From positions 682,001-746,000 of the forward strand of contig NZ_NETS01000011.1 of NCBI RefSeq assembly GCF_002150035.1: DNA of 64,000 nucleotides. Reading direction: 5' to 3'. The position numbers and the translations under genes were made by a program. The notes under the pieces are model-generated. The model was not told the DNA's origin, searched no databases, and saw only the letters and a program-made list of their open reading frames with translations. This stretch comes from Leptospira venezuelensis (lineage in GTDB: Bacteria; Spirochaetota; Leptospiria; Leptospirales; Leptospiraceae). Position 1 is the stretch's first letter; each line of letters begins with the position of its first letter. Shown here piece by piece: positions 1-7,986 of the stretch.

Positions 1-428
1 GTTAAAAGAACTTGAGAAGGTTCTCCATTATAAGTAGAAGAACGTTGTCCCTGTAAAGTTAAAAGTCCGGTATTTGCATCTATCGCTGTTACAACAGCAG
101 TTAGATTTCCTTTTAGTTTTCCTAAGGATTTAATCTTACCTTTATTCTTTCTAACGATAGTGCGGTCTGTATTATAAGCGGGATTATCAGGGATCACTTT
201 TTTATCAGGCACAGCCTTGATCGTGATATTTTCATCCGCAGTGGATTCGATCTCGAACTCCGCAGTAAAACCTTCTTTCAATTTTACGAATATAGCGGTT
301 CCCACTTTCAGATTTTGGCTTCTGGAGTAAGGATTTTTATCCTGCCATTGGGAAAGATCCTGAGCGAATAGAGCGATCATTCCGGATAAAAAGAGAAGTG
401 GAAGTATAAATTTCAAAATACGGATCAT
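1..428 (-). CDS. flgH: Flagellar L-ring protein FlgH, 3' end beyond window
   Basis: The ATG at 428 opens a frame that reads leftward to the window edge, giving about 142 residues. It begins with a hydrophobic signal-like segment ending near FAQD at residues 22-25. A beta-rich stretch follows that contains VGTAIFVKL and a GKIKSLGKLKGNL segment. This fits FlgH, which forms the outer-membrane ring around the flagellar rod; in spirochaetes the flagella stay in the periplasm. I see no typical lipobox cysteine in the signal, unlike enterobacterial FlgH. The gene starts one base after the flgA stop, so it is translationally coupled in a flgG-flgA-flgH order. The call rests on gene order as well as weak sequence likeness. 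Confidence 0.75.
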   Translation of the reverse strand, partial: MIRILKFILPLLFLSGMIALFAQDLSQWQDKNPYSRSQNLKVGTAIFVKLKEGFTAEFEIESTADENITIKAVPDKKVIPDNPAYNTDRTIVRKNKGKIKSLGKLKGNLTAVVTAIDANTGLLTLQGQRSSTYNGEPSQVLL

Positions 429-429
429 A

Positions 430-1338
430 TCAATTCTCTAAAAGGACTGTGCCCTTCTCCACTACTCTTGCAGAAATTTTCCCCTCTTTGGAATGAGAAG
501 AAACATCCACGATCTCTCCAATATTACCGGAACTTAATGCTTTTGTCTTAGATTTTACGACCAGGTTTCCCTTGGTATAAACAAGGTTTACATCCCCGCC
601 TCTCTGTACATCGAATAAGAACCTGAATTGTTTTTTGCGGAGAAGTTCCCCTGGTTGCAGATCTTTCAATGCAGTAGAACCAATATCCTTGCCGGAAATT
701 CCATCTGTGAAAGATTCTTCCATATAGACAGTTCTTTCTTCCAGATCGTCTGCCTGTAGTTTTTGTCCCTTGCGGATCTCTTTTTTGGCAAAGAGAGCGT
801 TCGTTCTTCTTTCCAATTTAAATTTGATCCTTTGAGTATGGACCTTTCTGCTCTCGAAATAGAAATCCAAAGATGCAACAATCTGCCCTGGATGAATCAC
901 TTGTGGAAGTCCTGCCCATTTCAGTTCCACACCTTGGCTTGGAACTAACCTTTCTCCGCTCAAATAGGAGATTTTGAAATCTCCTTCTTTATCTTGAGGA
1001 AGTTTAGATACTTCTTTTTTAAGACTTTCTTCCAAGTCTTCTGGATCCAATTCTGAATCCAAAGGCAAAACTAAAGTTTCCTTTCCAGAAACTGGGATTC
1101 CCGCTAAGACTTCTTTTAAATATTCAGGACGAATGACTGTTGGTGCATTTAGATTTCTTAATACAACCTTGTCTTTCATTCCGTCTGGAAGTTTTGCGAT
1201 CTCGGATAATAAAACTTCTTTCTTTTGGGTTAAAAGTTTTCCGCGAAGATATACCGCTTCCATTCCTTCTATCTTTCCCACACCAGACACAAATAGACCG
1301 GTTAAGATATAGAACGAAATATAAAAGCGGAAACTCAT
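430..1338 (-). CDS. flgA: Flagellar P-ring assembly chaperone FlgA
   Basis: A 302-residue protein with an N-terminal hydrophobic signal (about residues 3-20). Its C-terminal third has the SAF-like pattern of FlgA: FAKKEIRKGQKLQADDLEER near residues 184-203, then DLQPGELLRKKQF, then a final barrel with GGDVNLVY and LSSGNIGEIVDV. FlgA is a periplasmic chaperone for assembly of the P ring by FlgI. The length is slightly above the usual 220-240 residues because the N-terminal part is extended. It sits 5 bp after flgG and 1 bp before flgH, so all three are probably on one transcript. Confidence 0.88.
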   Translation of the reverse strand: MSFRFYISFYILTGLFVSGVGKIEGMEAVYLRGKLLTQKKEVLLSEIAKLPDGMKDKVVLRNLNAPTVIRPEYLKEVLAGIPVSGKETLVLPLDSELDPEDLEESLKKEVSKLPQDKEGDFKISYLSGERLVPSQGVELKWAGLPQVIHPGQIVASLDFYFESRKVHTQRIKFKLERRTNALFAKKEIRKGQKLQADDLEERTVYMEESFTDGISGKDIGSTALKDLQPGELLRKKQFRFLFDVQRGGDVNLVYTKGNLVVKSKTKALSSGNIGEIVDVSSHSKEGKISARVVEKGTVLLEN

Positions 1339-1343
1339 ATTAA

Positions 1344-2141
1344 TTAACGTTTCAGTCCGATCGCAGTAGATAACATGTTATCAGAAGTTTGGATAGCTTT
1401 GGAGTTAGATTCATAAGCTCTTTGAGCCACGATCATATTCACCATCTCTTCCACGATTTTCACGTTAGACATCTCTAAGAATCCTTGCAGAACATTCCCA
1501 AATCCTTCCATACCTGGAGTTCCAGGGATTTCAGGGCCAGAAGCAACAGTCTCTTGGAATAAGTTTTTACCTATCGCTTGGAGACCAGCAGGGTTCACGA
1601 AACGATACAATTCCACCTGACCTATCACAGTAGGACGGATATCTGCTCCGATCTTTACAGTAACTTCTCCTTGTTCGGAGATCATCAAAGTGTTTAGGAT
1701 CGCTCCCTCTGGAAGAATAAGAGGAGGTTCCAACAAATAACCGTTAGATGTTACTACTTGTTGGTTAGAATCAATCTTATAAGAACCGTCACGAGTGAAT
1801 GCAAAACTTCCGTCAGGCATTTGGATCTTGAAAAATCCCATCTCGCTTGTGATCGCAAGGTCCAACTTATTACCGGTTGCTTGGAAAGAACCGATCTCGA
1901 ATAATTTCTGAGAAGCAGCTGCCCTCACCCCGTGACCCACATTCACACCTGTAGGAATTTCGCTCACGGAGGTAGCAGGAGTTCCTGCCAAAACCATATG
2001 TTGGTAAACTAAGTCCTCAAAATCCGCGCGGTTCTTTTTAAAACCGGTGGTATTCACGTTTGCCAAGTTATTGGAAATTGTATCTATATGAAATTGCTGA
2101 GCGATCATTCCGGTCGCGGCTGTCCAAAGGGAACGCATCAT
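1344..2141 (-). CDS. flgG: Flagellar distal rod protein FlgG
   Basis: A 265-residue rod protein of normal FlgG length. The N-terminus holds the flagellar rod signature ISNNLANVNTTGFKK at about residues 22-36. The C-terminus ends with the matching coiled-coil motif VNMIVAQRAYESNSKAIQTS, which closes the rod helix bundle. It starts with two consecutive ATG codons; the first, at 2141, is taken. FlgG forms the distal rod that passes through the peptidoglycan and the P ring. It is the first gene of the flgG-flgA-flgH run. Confidence 0.95.
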   Translation of the reverse strand: MMRSLWTAATGMIAQQFHIDTISNNLANVNTTGFKKNRADFEDLVYQHMVLAGTPATSVSEIPTGVNVGHGVRAAASQKLFEIGSFQATGNKLDLAITSEMGFFKIQMPDGSFAFTRDGSYKIDSNQQVVTSNGYLLEPPLILPEGAILNTLMISEQGEVTVKIGADIRPTVIGQVELYRFVNPAGLQAIGKNLFQETVASGPEIPGTPGMEGFGNVLQGFLEMSNVKIVEEMVNMIVAQRAYESNSKAIQTSDNMLSTAIGLKR

Positions 2142-2167
2142 TTGAGTTTATACCTCGATCCCTTAAC

Positions 2168-2175
2168 CTATCGGC
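2168..2175 (-). promoter_or_regulatory. Possible sigma-28 type -10 element before flgG
   Basis: Read on the minus strand the site is GCCGATAG, seven of eight bases of the FliA -10 consensus GCCGATAA. It lies 27-34 bp upstream of the flgG start. The expected -35 region (TAAA) is poorly matched, so this is only a candidate. Confidence 0.35.
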
Positions 2176-2305
2176 CATTCCCAAAAAATCCACAGGGTCA
2201 ATTCAGGATTTTTGAGACAAAATACAGGTTTTTCGGAAGTTGGAGACGCAGAGGGATAGAGACTTTTCTCACGCAGAGGCGCTAGACGCGGAGAAAAAGG
2301 TTTCG

Positions 2306-2321
2306 TGTAGGAGTTCCTACA
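2306..2321. repeat. 16-bp palindrome TGTAGGAGTTCCTACA
   Basis: Exact match to TGTNGGANNTCCNACA, the palindrome shared by many sites in this window. It lies in the loop part of the larger inverted repeat. Confidence 0.75.
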
Positions 2322-2346
2322 TACTTTATAAGCCTCGCAATCTACT

Positions 2347-2362
2347 TGTTGGAATTCCAACA
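2347..2362. repeat. 16-bp palindrome TGTTGGAATTCCAACA
   Basis: Perfectly self-complementary copy of the same palindrome family, 41 bp from the previous one. Confidence 0.75.
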
Positions 2363-2408
2363 AAACCCCTCTGCGACTCCGTGACTCTGCGTGAGAAATA
2401 GACCTGGT

Positions 2409-3410
2409 TCAGAATTTCACAAGTAGCTTTGTCGCCCTCTGGCCATACCCTTCTACTGCGTCCTGCCAATTGATTGTATGAGTGGTGATCTTTTCCGGAT
2501 GCAATTTCCCTTTTGAGATGAGGTCGAAAATTTCTTCGGTATAAGCCCCTACGTTTGCTCTTCCTACTTTCAAAGTAACTCCAGTATTGTACATCTTCCA
2601 GTACGGAACAGGAATATCATTTTTGAAATGAACGCTCACACAAGCGCAGGTCCCTCCAGGTTCCAGACTTTCCAATGCAGTGAATAATCCTGCTCTAGTA
2701 TTTGTGCTATCAACCACCAGATCGAATTTACCTGGACTTTCGGAATGAGGGGCTTCTATCGCTTCCGCACCCAACTGTTTTGCAAGTTCTAACCTAGAAA
2801 GATCCGTGTCTGTAAAAACGGGCTTGGCACCTAACGCAATTGCAGACGCAACCGCATATAGACCGCAACTTCCTACACCACCTAAAACCAGTATAGACTG
2901 AGAAGGATTTTCTTTCAGATAAGGAGCCACACATCTGTAACCGTCCGCAAGATTGTCTGCTGCAGAAACAGCCTGTTCCGGCAAAACTCCGGTTGGAATT
3001 TTTTTCAGCATACTTTCCGCATAAGGAACTCTTACTAATTCCTGCAAGGAGCCTCCCCATTCATACCCGAATCCATATCCAGGGCTATCAATCACAGATG
3101 AACAAAATGCAAGAAGACCTTTATCACAATGAGAACAGTGACCACAATTGATATGCCAAGGGACCATGACGATTTCTCCTATTCGGAAATTTTTCACGTC
3201 CTCTCCTAATTCAGTAATCTCTCCCACCATCTCATGTCCTAAAGCGATCGGCCCAGGAAGAGGTGTAGCTCCGTAAATAATACCGAAATCAAGATCGCAT
3301 CTGCTTACATAAATTGGTTTAACGATCGCTTCTATCCCACTCTTTAGCTTGGGCTCAGGCACATCCATCCAAGAGAGTTTTCCTCTTCTGATAAAATTTA
3401 ATTGTTTCAT
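2409..3410 (-). CDS. Zinc-dependent alcohol dehydrogenase (MDR family)
   Basis: A 333-residue medium-chain dehydrogenase/reductase. SRCDLDFGIIYG (about 36-47) and ALGHEMVGEI supply the catalytic-zinc Cys and the GHE signature. CGHCSHCDKGLLAFC is the structural-zinc lobe with its four cysteines. LVLGGVGSCGLYAVASA is the GxGxxG nucleotide-binding turn, with FTDTD after the second strand, compatible with NAD. The substrate is unknown. It follows the enoyl-CoA hydratase gene by 3 bp and is presumably co-transcribed with it, which suggests a role in catabolism of a small organic acid or alcohol. The operator-like palindromes beyond the hydratase gene are likely to control both. Confidence 0.88.
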   Translation of the reverse strand: MKQLNFIRRGKLSWMDVPEPKLKSGIEAIVKPIYVSRCDLDFGIIYGATPLPGPIALGHEMVGEITELGEDVKNFRIGEIVMVPWHINCGHCSHCDKGLLAFCSSVIDSPGYGFGYEWGGSLQELVRVPYAESMLKKIPTGVLPEQAVSAADNLADGYRCVAPYLKENPSQSILVLGGVGSCGLYAVASAIALGAKPVFTDTDLSRLELAKQLGAEAIEAPHSESPGKFDLVVDSTNTRAGLFTALESLEPGGTCACVSVHFKNDIPVPYWKMYNTGVTLKVGRANVGAYTEEIFDLISKGKLHPEKITTHTINWQDAVEGYGQRATKLLVKF

Positions 3411-3413
3411 TGA

Positions 3414-4205
3414 TTATATCCCTTGATAAACCGCAGGACGTTTTTCTAAAAAGGATTGAACACCTTCTTTAGAATCTTCCGTATGAAATAATTTCAGCCC
3501 ATTCTTCATAAGAGAATCGAATGCGGTTTTTTGACCTTCTTGGATAGAAAGTCTGGCAGATATTAAAGTTTCTTTTAAAGCCAAAGGAGCACATTGTTCC
3601 GCGATCAATTGAGCAATGGAATAAGCTCGATCAAACAGTTTATCTTTTTCTACTAGTTCTTGAACGAGTCCTAACTGGAGAGCTTTCTCTCCATTGAATT
3701 CTTCTCCCGTAAGAAGATAACGCATTGCATTCCCCCAGCCCGCGATCTCCACCATACGAATAGAGGCTCCTCCCAAAGGCATGATCCCCCTGCGAACTTC
3801 AAACTGAGAGAACATGGTTTTGTTGGAAGAAAGTCTTATGTCCGCTGCAAGTAATAGCTCGATCCCTAAGGTAAAACAAAAACCTTGGGCAGCAGCAACG
3901 ATAGGTTTAGTTCTTGGCCTTGCTTTTAAATTAATTCCGAAAGGATCCACTCCCCCTTCTACAAGAGGCCATTCTCCTCTTTCCTTCACTTTTTCTGCGA
4001 TGGTATCTAACTCCAATCCCAAGGTAAAATGTTTCCCAGAAGCCACTAAAAGACCAACCCTCGCCTCCGTTGTCTCTTCCAACTCCGTATAAGCCCTGGA
4101 AAGATCCTCCAACATTTCCCAAGTGAAAACGTTCCTCTCTTCAGGACGGTTGATCCGAATGACCAATACCTTCCCCTTTAACTCTCTTTCTATAAATCTA
4201 TCCAC
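3414..4205 (-). CDS. Enoyl-CoA hydratase/isomerase family protein
   Basis: A 263-residue crotonase-fold protein. The oxyanion-hole region is GKHFTLGLEL (about 57-66), and the second signature runs through KPIVAAAQGFCFTLGIELLLAAD to MFSQFEVRRGIMPLGG. The usual catalytic Glu pair is not clearly conserved: the family motif G-G-G-x-E-L/A-L is here FCFTLGIELLLA. The reaction could therefore be hydration or isomerisation. It is first in a two-gene operon with the alcohol dehydrogenase, transcribed away from the TetR gene at 4338. Confidence 0.85.
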   Translation of the reverse strand: MDRFIERELKGKVLVIRINRPEERNVFTWEMLEDLSRAYTELEETTEARVGLLVASGKHFTLGLELDTIAEKVKERGEWPLVEGGVDPFGINLKARPRTKPIVAAAQGFCFTLGIELLLAADIRLSSNKTMFSQFEVRRGIMPLGGASIRMVEIAGWGNAMRYLLTGEEFNGEKALQLGLVQELVEKDKLFDRAYSIAQLIAEQCAPLALKETLISARLSIQEGQKTAFDSLMKNGLKLFHTEDSKEGVQSFLEKRPAVYQGI

Positions 4206-4221
4206 AACATTCCCCTAAATT

Positions 4222-4280
4222 TAAAGTAGAACGATCATTCCACCTTATATTTTTTAAAGTAGAATGATCTGTCTACTTTA
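4222..4280. promoter_or_regulatory. Two tandem operator-like palindromes for a TetR regulator
   Basis: The second site, 4255-4280, has perfect 9-bp arms, TAAAGTAGA and TCTACTTTA, separated by 8 bp. The first, 4222-4247, has the same left arm TAAAGTAGA, an 8-bp spacer and the right arm TCCACCTTA with two mismatches. Both lie between the divergent hydratase and TetR genes, the usual place for a TetR operator controlling both directions. Confidence 0.7.
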
Positions 4281-4337
4281 TTTCCACAGGAAAGTTAATA
4301 TTTTGACATTTAAACTTGTCTCTTAAATCCTTTATCT

Positions 4338-4931
4338 GTGAAGAAATGGACATCTCCGGAAGAAACCAAAGGACGAATCGTCCAAGAGGCATTGAATTTA
4401 TTTTATACCCAGGGCTATTCGAATACAGGGATCAATCAGCTATTAGAAGAAGCAGGAGTATTTCGAAAGAGTTTTTACACTCATTTTTCTGGAAAAGAAG
4501 AACTAGGATTGGAATACTTACATGCACAGGACAGATCTTATATAGGTTATATGCGTACCATGATGGAAAAATATCCGGACGCTCAAGATTTTATCCATGC
4601 GTGGTGTGCAATGATACTGCGCAATTCCAGGACGAAAAAATTTATAGGTTGTCCTTTTTCGAATTTTGCCAGCCAAACCTTGGACCAAACTGAATATTTC
4701 GGAAAGAACTTAAATGAAATCATGAATAATTGGAAAAACGAATTGGCTAATTATTTTTCCAAAGCAAGTTTTAAAGGTAAACCTTTAAGATCTAAGGACA
4801 CCCAGGATCTTGCTATCCGTTTCCTTACCTGTTACGAAGGTTTAGTGCAACTGTATATTACGATGAGAGAATCTAAGTATTTATCTCGCTTAGAAAAAGA
4901 TCTAGAAAAGATATTAGAAGAATATTATTAA
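4338..4931 (+). CDS. TetR/AcrR family transcriptional regulator
   Basis: A 197-residue regulator that begins at a GTG. An N-terminal TetR helix-turn-helix spans about residues 9-55 (IVQEALNLFYTQGYSNTGIN, then SFYTHFSGKEELG). The ligand domain carries the IGCPFSN motif seen in the LmrA/YxaF-like branch, and the same GCP motif is present in the TetR protein at 19014, so the two are paralogues. It is divergent from the dehydrogenase/hydratase operon, with the palindromes at 4222-4280 between them. It probably represses that operon and itself in response to a small effector. A poor ribosome site leaves the exact start slightly uncertain. Confidence 0.85.
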   Translation: MKKWTSPEETKGRIVQEALNLFYTQGYSNTGINQLLEEAGVFRKSFYTHFSGKEELGLEYLHAQDRSYIGYMRTMMEKYPDAQDFIHAWCAMILRNSRTKKFIGCPFSNFASQTLDQTEYFGKNLNEIMNNWKNELANYFSKASFKGKPLRSKDTQDLAIRFLTCYEGLVQLYITMRESKYLSRLEKDLEKILEEYY

Positions 4932-4936
4932 CAAAT

Positions 4937-5141
4937 TATCACGCAGAGACGCAAAGCCGCGGAGAAAAGACGAATTTTGGTATAGTTACTTACTTTAGCT
5001 TCCTTTGTGTGCTCCGTGAACTCCGTGCGAAATTCTTTCACATTGGGTTCGCACTGAAATCACCGAGAACAGCGCATATTGGAGTTCCTACGATCCCAAC
5101 TTTTCGCCCCTCTGCGACTCCGTGACTCTGCGTGAGAATAA
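4937..5141. repeat. Intergenic inverted repeat, CACGCAGAG family, copy 2
   Basis: The left arm CACGCAGAGACGCAAAG starts near 4940. The right arm near 5104-5135 is nearly identical to the right arm of copy 1 (CTCTGCGACTCCGTGACTC followed by TGCGTGAGAA). An inner segment at 4998-5030 (GTGCTCCGTGAACTCCGTGC) looks like a second degenerate right arm, as if two elements were nested. A two-mismatch copy of the 16-bp palindrome lies at 5077-5092. Confidence 0.65.
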
Positions 5142-5168
5142 CCTTGCGGCTCTTCTTTATCCGGGTCT

Positions 5169-6320
5169 CTACTTCAGATTGCGGAAGACCACGCAGCGAT
5201 TTGAATTCGTGCCCTTCTCATTATTCGAAACATTCCAGCAATTGGCAAGTTTCGTGAATTTCTGGTCGTTAATGTATGTATTTTCCCAGACAAGACCGGT
5301 AGATTCTGCACATTTGATCACATACTCGTCTAGATTGAAGACTGTTTTACCTTTTCGAACTTCTCCCACTTCCATGACGACTGTTCCACCAGGTTTTACC
5401 ACCCTGGATAGTTCTGCCAAGGTTCCTTGGATAAATTCACACCAACCTGCAAGAGTCGCGAATATACTTGGTTTCTGGTCCTTCTCCAATTCGATATCTA
5501 AGAACCAATATCTAAGCCAATTGTCCTCTTCGTAGTTTACCTTGTCCAAAAATGGTGGGCTGGTCACTACGAGATCTACAGAATCATCTTCTAAACCAAA
5601 TAGGTCCAAAGAAGAATGATTTATGTATTCGTTTCTGGAAGAAAACTCATGATAAAAAGGTGTAAGCGACTCTTTCAGGTCCCTTCTTATCTTTTGAAGG
5701 ATCCGAGGTTTGATTTCTCTATAATCAGGGACAACTCCCCTCTTTTCGTTATTTCTTTTTTGAGCCAAAGGAGGAATAGAGATCTGAGGAAAACTATAAA
5801 CAGAAAAGAAACCGTTACTATGGCCATGAAGCCTAGATAATGCTGTCAGACCCAAATATCTAAGTTCAGAAGAATCTGAATCCGAAAGAATCTTTTTTAA
5901 ATTTTTGATCTCTTTTAAAGTATCTTTATGATAAAAATGTAAAAGACCTTCATCTTCCTTTTCTTCTTTTACTTTTGCACTTAAATTGAGAGAATCAAGC
6001 GCTCTTTCCAGTTTTTCGATAGAAGGTACAGTCTGTCTGGATTTCGCTAAGAACAAGGACATAGGACTGATATCGTTATGGATAGCAGCATAACCTTCTA
6101 AATTTGCTTGGACTGCAGTGGTCCCTCTTCCGCCAAAAGGATCGAACACAATCCCTTTTCGATTCTCTAAATATTTTCCAATGAAGAAGGCGGGCAATTC
6201 AGGCTTGAACGAAGCTCTGTAGCTGACCACATAATGGATTGGATGAGCCTGTCTTTGTTTAGAGGTCCAAAATTCACCGGTGAGTATCTTTCTTTCTTTT
6301 TTACGAACTGCGCCGCTCAT
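5169..6320 (-). CDS. Orphan SAM-dependent DNA methyltransferase
   Basis: A 383-residue protein with the two hallmark motifs of N4-cytosine/N6-adenine DNA methylases. The SAM-binding motif FDPFGGRGTTA (59-69) comes first and the catalytic TSPPF (253-257) second, followed by a late EVGEVRKG segment. The N-terminal stretch TGEFWTSKQRQAHPIHYVVS and RASFKPELP precede motif I and may help bind DNA. Motif I before SPPF is the alpha/gamma-like order, while the SPPF form itself is more usual in N4-cytosine or beta enzymes. No restriction enzyme or specificity subunit lies beside it, so I infer an orphan modification or regulatory methylase. Its target sequence cannot be read from the gene. Confidence 0.8.
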   Translation of the reverse strand: MSGAVRKKERKILTGEFWTSKQRQAHPIHYVVSYRASFKPELPAFFIGKYLENRKGIVFDPFGGRGTTAVQANLEGYAAIHNDISPMSLFLAKSRQTVPSIEKLERALDSLNLSAKVKEEKEDEGLLHFYHKDTLKEIKNLKKILSDSDSSELRYLGLTALSRLHGHSNGFFSVYSFPQISIPPLAQKRNNEKRGVVPDYREIKPRILQKIRRDLKESLTPFYHEFSSRNEYINHSSLDLFGLEDDSVDLVVTSPPFLDKVNYEEDNWLRYWFLDIELEKDQKPSIFATLAGWCEFIQGTLAELSRVVKPGGTVVMEVGEVRKGKTVFNLDEYVIKCAESTGLVWENTYINDQKFTKLANCWNVSNNEKGTNSNRCVVFRNLK

Positions 6321-6586
6321 CAGCTCCGCCTTTTCTTTTTTCTTATTTTCGGAAGAAGGCGCAATTTTCAGTTTTGATTTTTAAGTTCTTGCCTGAGACA
6401 TAAGAGCCTTTCGACTCTTAAAGCCCGGGACAAGACGCTTACTAGCCAACCTAAGTATAGCAAAACGGACTATAAGAGAAGAATGGCGGAAGTGAAGTCA
6501 GAAATACTTGTCTCCCTGCCGAATCCCAAAATCTTAGCATTCAGATCGGGGTTTTTTGGAAAGACTAAGCTCAAATCGCGAACAGA

Positions 6587-7093
6587 ATGGAAACTGTATC
6601 CTCTAAACTTTACGAAGAATTTTTAAAAGAGAAAAAAACGAATCGAAGATTCGAACTCGCCGGGTTATATCTAGGATACGGAGCTTATGTAGTAAGCCTT
6701 GGGATCGTATTCTGGTTCAAGAGAGAAAATCCACTCTTCTCAGCAATGTTCTTCCTAGGACTATTTACAAGAGTCTCAAGCCTAATGATAGGAAGAGTAT
6801 TCTTGGTTCCTAAAGTTTTTCTCCAACTTCTCTCTTCCGATATTTCGGAAAAGGAAGAGGCCTGGAAAATCATCCAAGCTCATAAAGATGAGATGATAGG
6901 TAGACTCGCTGGAAATATTTTGGGCTGGAATGATTCAAGCGAGTTATACTCGATGAATCAGGAGCAAATGGTCGAATTCGTAAAAAAATATACAGTCACG
7001 GATTGGAGAAAGATCGGAAAAATTTTCCTAATCTTCTACATCCCACTTTCATTATTCGTGACTTATCTTACGATTTACGCCTGGTTTTCATGA
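6587..7093 (+). CDS. Unknown membrane protein
   Basis: A 168-residue protein with two hydrophobic segments near residues 24-44 and 50-65 and a third at the C-terminus (about 145-166). A charged soluble stretch with SEKEEAWKIIQAHKDEM lies between the second and third. I do not recognise a family. Its stop codon overlaps the ATG of the following lipoprotein gene (ATGA), so the two are translationally coupled and may work together at the inner membrane/periplasm interface. Confidence 0.75.
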   Translation: METVSSKLYEEFLKEKKTNRRFELAGLYLGYGAYVVSLGIVFWFKRENPLFSAMFFLGLFTRVSSLMIGRVFLVPKVFLQLLSSDISEKEEAWKIIQAHKDEMIGRLAGNILGWNDSSELYSMNQEQMVEFVKKYTVTDWRKIGKIFLIFYIPLSLFVTYLTIYAWFS

Positions 7094-7950
7094 GGCTAAT
7101 ATTAAGTTTTTCTCTTGTCCTACTTCTGCTTTCCTGTTCCGTAAAAACAGGAACAGACTCACCGCTCATACAAAAAGAAGATCTAAGTCTCTCCGATAAA
7201 AAAGTCTGTTTATTCCTAGCCGAAATGGAAGAAGGTACACTACTAAAAGTGGGAGAAGATAACTGTAAAAAAAGCTCCCCTTCTATGTATGTATTCCAAC
7301 CTGTACTCGCTCTCGCGGCATTGGAACTTGGAACATTGAAAGATCCTCATGGATACTTTCCTTGGGACAAAGCCAAATATCCATATATCAGATGGCAGAA
7401 GGAACAGAATCTAAGAACTTCTTTAGAAAGTTCCACTGTTTGGTATTTTCAAAAGATCTGGACGGATACAGGAACCACTAAACTTAGAAGCTGGCTACAT
7501 TCTGTTGGACTTCCTACCTCGGTCCCATTCGAACCTTCTAAATCCTTTTGGATGGATGGAGGATATTCTTGGACAGCTGAAGAATTCTATCTATTCTTAT
7601 GGAAACTATTCAATGGAGAGTTAGATGTCAGAAAGAAAAACCTAAACTCGGTTTTAGTCGGCTTGGAAAGAAATCCCGGAGAGATTAAAAATCCAACCGG
7701 CACTCACAGATTGGATGGCAACTTTGGGAACTATTCTGGTTTTTATTCTGATTCAGCAACAGGATATGCGCAAGGAAGATCGGTCTCTTGGTATTGGTTC
7801 TTCTGGAAAGGACCAAAAAGATCTTATCTATTCTTATCTAGAATAGAAAGTGAATCCGAAACCTTATCTCCATTAGAGGCTGCAAAATTCGGGATGGAAT
7901 ATCTAAGAGAAAAAGGCTTTTGGGAAAAATATTTCTCTCCTTCAAACTAA
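7090..7950 (+). CDS. Lipoprotein with degenerate class D beta-lactamase-like domain
   Basis: The frame is open further upstream, but the ATG at 7090 overlaps the preceding stop (ATGA) and gives a clean lipoprotein signal, MRLILSFSLVLLLLSC, with the lipid cysteine at 16. The 286-residue product follows the OXA-type layout: a WDK...W segment (92-102), NLRTSLESSTVWYFQ (107-121), which keeps the S-x-V motif, and FWMDGG (153-158), which matches FWLDGG of class D enzymes. The nucleophile motif S-T-F-K is replaced by residues around PSMYVFQP (64-71), so Ser and Lys are lost. The Y-G-N motif is replaced by GLP, and K-T-G is ATG (223-225). It is most likely a non-catalytic sensor or binding protein. 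The family assignment is my alignment by eye. Confidence 0.72.
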   Translation: MRLILSFSLVLLLLSCSVKTGTDSPLIQKEDLSLSDKKVCLFLAEMEEGTLLKVGEDNCKKSSPSMYVFQPVLALAALELGTLKDPHGYFPWDKAKYPYIRWQKEQNLRTSLESSTVWYFQKIWTDTGTTKLRSWLHSVGLPTSVPFEPSKSFWMDGGYSWTAEEFYLFLWKLFNGELDVRKKNLNSVLVGLERNPGEIKNPTGTHRLDGNFGNYSGFYSDSATGYAQGRSVSWYWFFWKGPKRSYLFLSRIESESETLSPLEAAKFGMEYLREKGFWEKYFSPSN

Positions 7951-7986
7951 GTATTATCCTTTTCGCATTCTTTCCATTTTTATAGT

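Larger units (their letters stand above)
2267..2399. repeat. Intergenic inverted repeat, CACGCAGAG family, copy 1
   Basis: The left arm starts TCTCACGCAGAGGCG at 2267. The right arm reads CTCTGCGACTCCGTGACTC before ending TGCGTGAGAA near 2399, which is its imperfect reverse complement. Between the arms lie two 16-bp palindromes (2306-2321 and 2347-2362). Related arms occur near 4937, 5104, 18126, 29226 and 53757. No protein is encoded here. Confidence 0.7.

Noticed and set aside
2409..4931. Possible toxin-antitoxin or mobile cassette signal because of flanking repeats
   Set aside because: The repeats at 2267 and 4937 flank this block, but they are intergenic elements found elsewhere without such a cassette, and they show no target duplication that I can see.
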